5,192 bases of DNA from an uncultured Ardenticatenia bacterium (GTDB lineage: Bacteria; Chloroflexota; Anaerolineae; Promineifilales; Promineifilaceae), in the NCBI GenBank assembly GCA_937858165.1, contig CALLZA010000228.1:1-5192 (forward strand). Reading direction: 5' to 3'. Each line of letters opens with the position of its first letter. The first letter of the stretch is position 1. A program made the position numbers and the translations under genes. The notes beneath the pieces are model-generated. The model was given only the letters and a program-made list of their open reading frames with translations, was not told where the DNA came from and searched no databases. Positions 4,993 to 5,192 of this stretch are shown here, in pieces.

Positions 4993-5058
4993 CTGTCTCT
5001 TATACACATCTCCGAGCCCACGAGACCGTACTAGATCTCGTATGCCGTCTTCTGCTTG
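4993..5058 (+). other. Illumina Nextera read-2 adapter with i7 index and P7 arm
   Basis: Positions 4993-5011 are the reverse complement of the Tn5 mosaic end, and 5012-5026 complete the Nextera read-2 adapter. Positions 5027-5034 are CGTACTAG, the Nextera i7 index N702. Positions 5035-5058 are the P7 flow-cell arm. All bases match the standard sequence. Genomic sequence therefore ends at 4992. Confidence 0.99.
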
Positions 5059-5192
5059 AAAAAAAAAAAAAAAAAACCAACGCTGACATCCAACACCCTA
5101 TCCTCAACTCACTACACCTCACTCACACGCACATAACAAACACACCGTGAACACCGTCAGATACCGTGTACACAAAGCCATTAGCACACAGA
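5059..5192. other. Poly-A and read-through noise right of the P7 adapter
   Basis: Eighteen A (5059-5076) follow the adapter directly, then an A/C-rich, G-poor disordered stretch to the end of the window. This is the mirror image of the left flank (1-96) and is typical of Illumina signal after the template has ended. It contains no genes or structures and should be trimmed. Confidence 0.93.

Noticed and set aside
4715..5059. 114-codon plus-strand open frame ending in CLLYTSPSPRD
   Set aside because: Its C-terminus is translated P7/Nextera adapter and its start overlaps the membrane-protein gene on the opposite strand.

Overview
This is an ordinary bacterial metagenome-type contig whose two ends are sequencing artefact. 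The only DNA I regard as genomic is about 167-4992 (roughly 4.83 kb). Outside it lie complete Illumina Nextera adapters: P5 arm plus i5 index plus Tn5 mosaic end at 97-166, and mosaic end plus i7 index plus P7 arm at 4993-5058. Beyond these come homopolymer and low-complexity read-through noise (1-96 and 5059-5192). Reading frames that cross 167 or 4992 are chimeric and should not be annotated.

The genomic part is GC-rich with bacterial Shine-Dalgarno sites. The mix of a thiolase-fold protein plus DUF35 Zn-ribbon/OB-fold partner, a DUF4386 membrane protein, an MDR oxidoreductase and a conserved ~80-residue protein, together with a GGTTCCAG-type intergenic palindrome, suggests Chloroflexota (Anaerolineae-like). 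This is inference from family resemblance; an actinobacterial or other high-GC source is not excluded. No rRNA, tRNA or marker gene is present to settle it.

Left half, plus strand: a 5'-truncated thiolase-superfamily gene (167-1233) is followed, after a 224-nt gap holding a perfect 29-bp-arm palindrome and short direct repeats, by a 135-residue Zn-ribbon/OB-fold protein (1458-1865). A strong intrinsic terminator (1895-1927) follows. These two families commonly work as a complex on acyl-CoA substrates. The thiolase-like protein has Asp where the catalytic Cys is expected and Asn where the GHP His is expected, so ordinary thiolase chemistry is doubtful. This is the most biologically interesting point in the window.

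Right half, minus strand, convergent with the first: four genes in a row look like one transcription unit. In order of transcription they are a six-helix membrane protein (4776-4051), a DUF4386 six-helix membrane protein (3975-3223), a zinc-free MDR quinone oxidoreductase-like enzyme (3147-2236) and a 78-residue conserved protein of unknown function (2213-1977). Gaps are 75, 75 and 22 nt. Upstream of the first gene is a possible -10 box and a cluster of TGGGGA motifs that could be an operator. I found no defence system, CRISPR array, RNA gene, insertion sequence or clearly novel multi-gene system.
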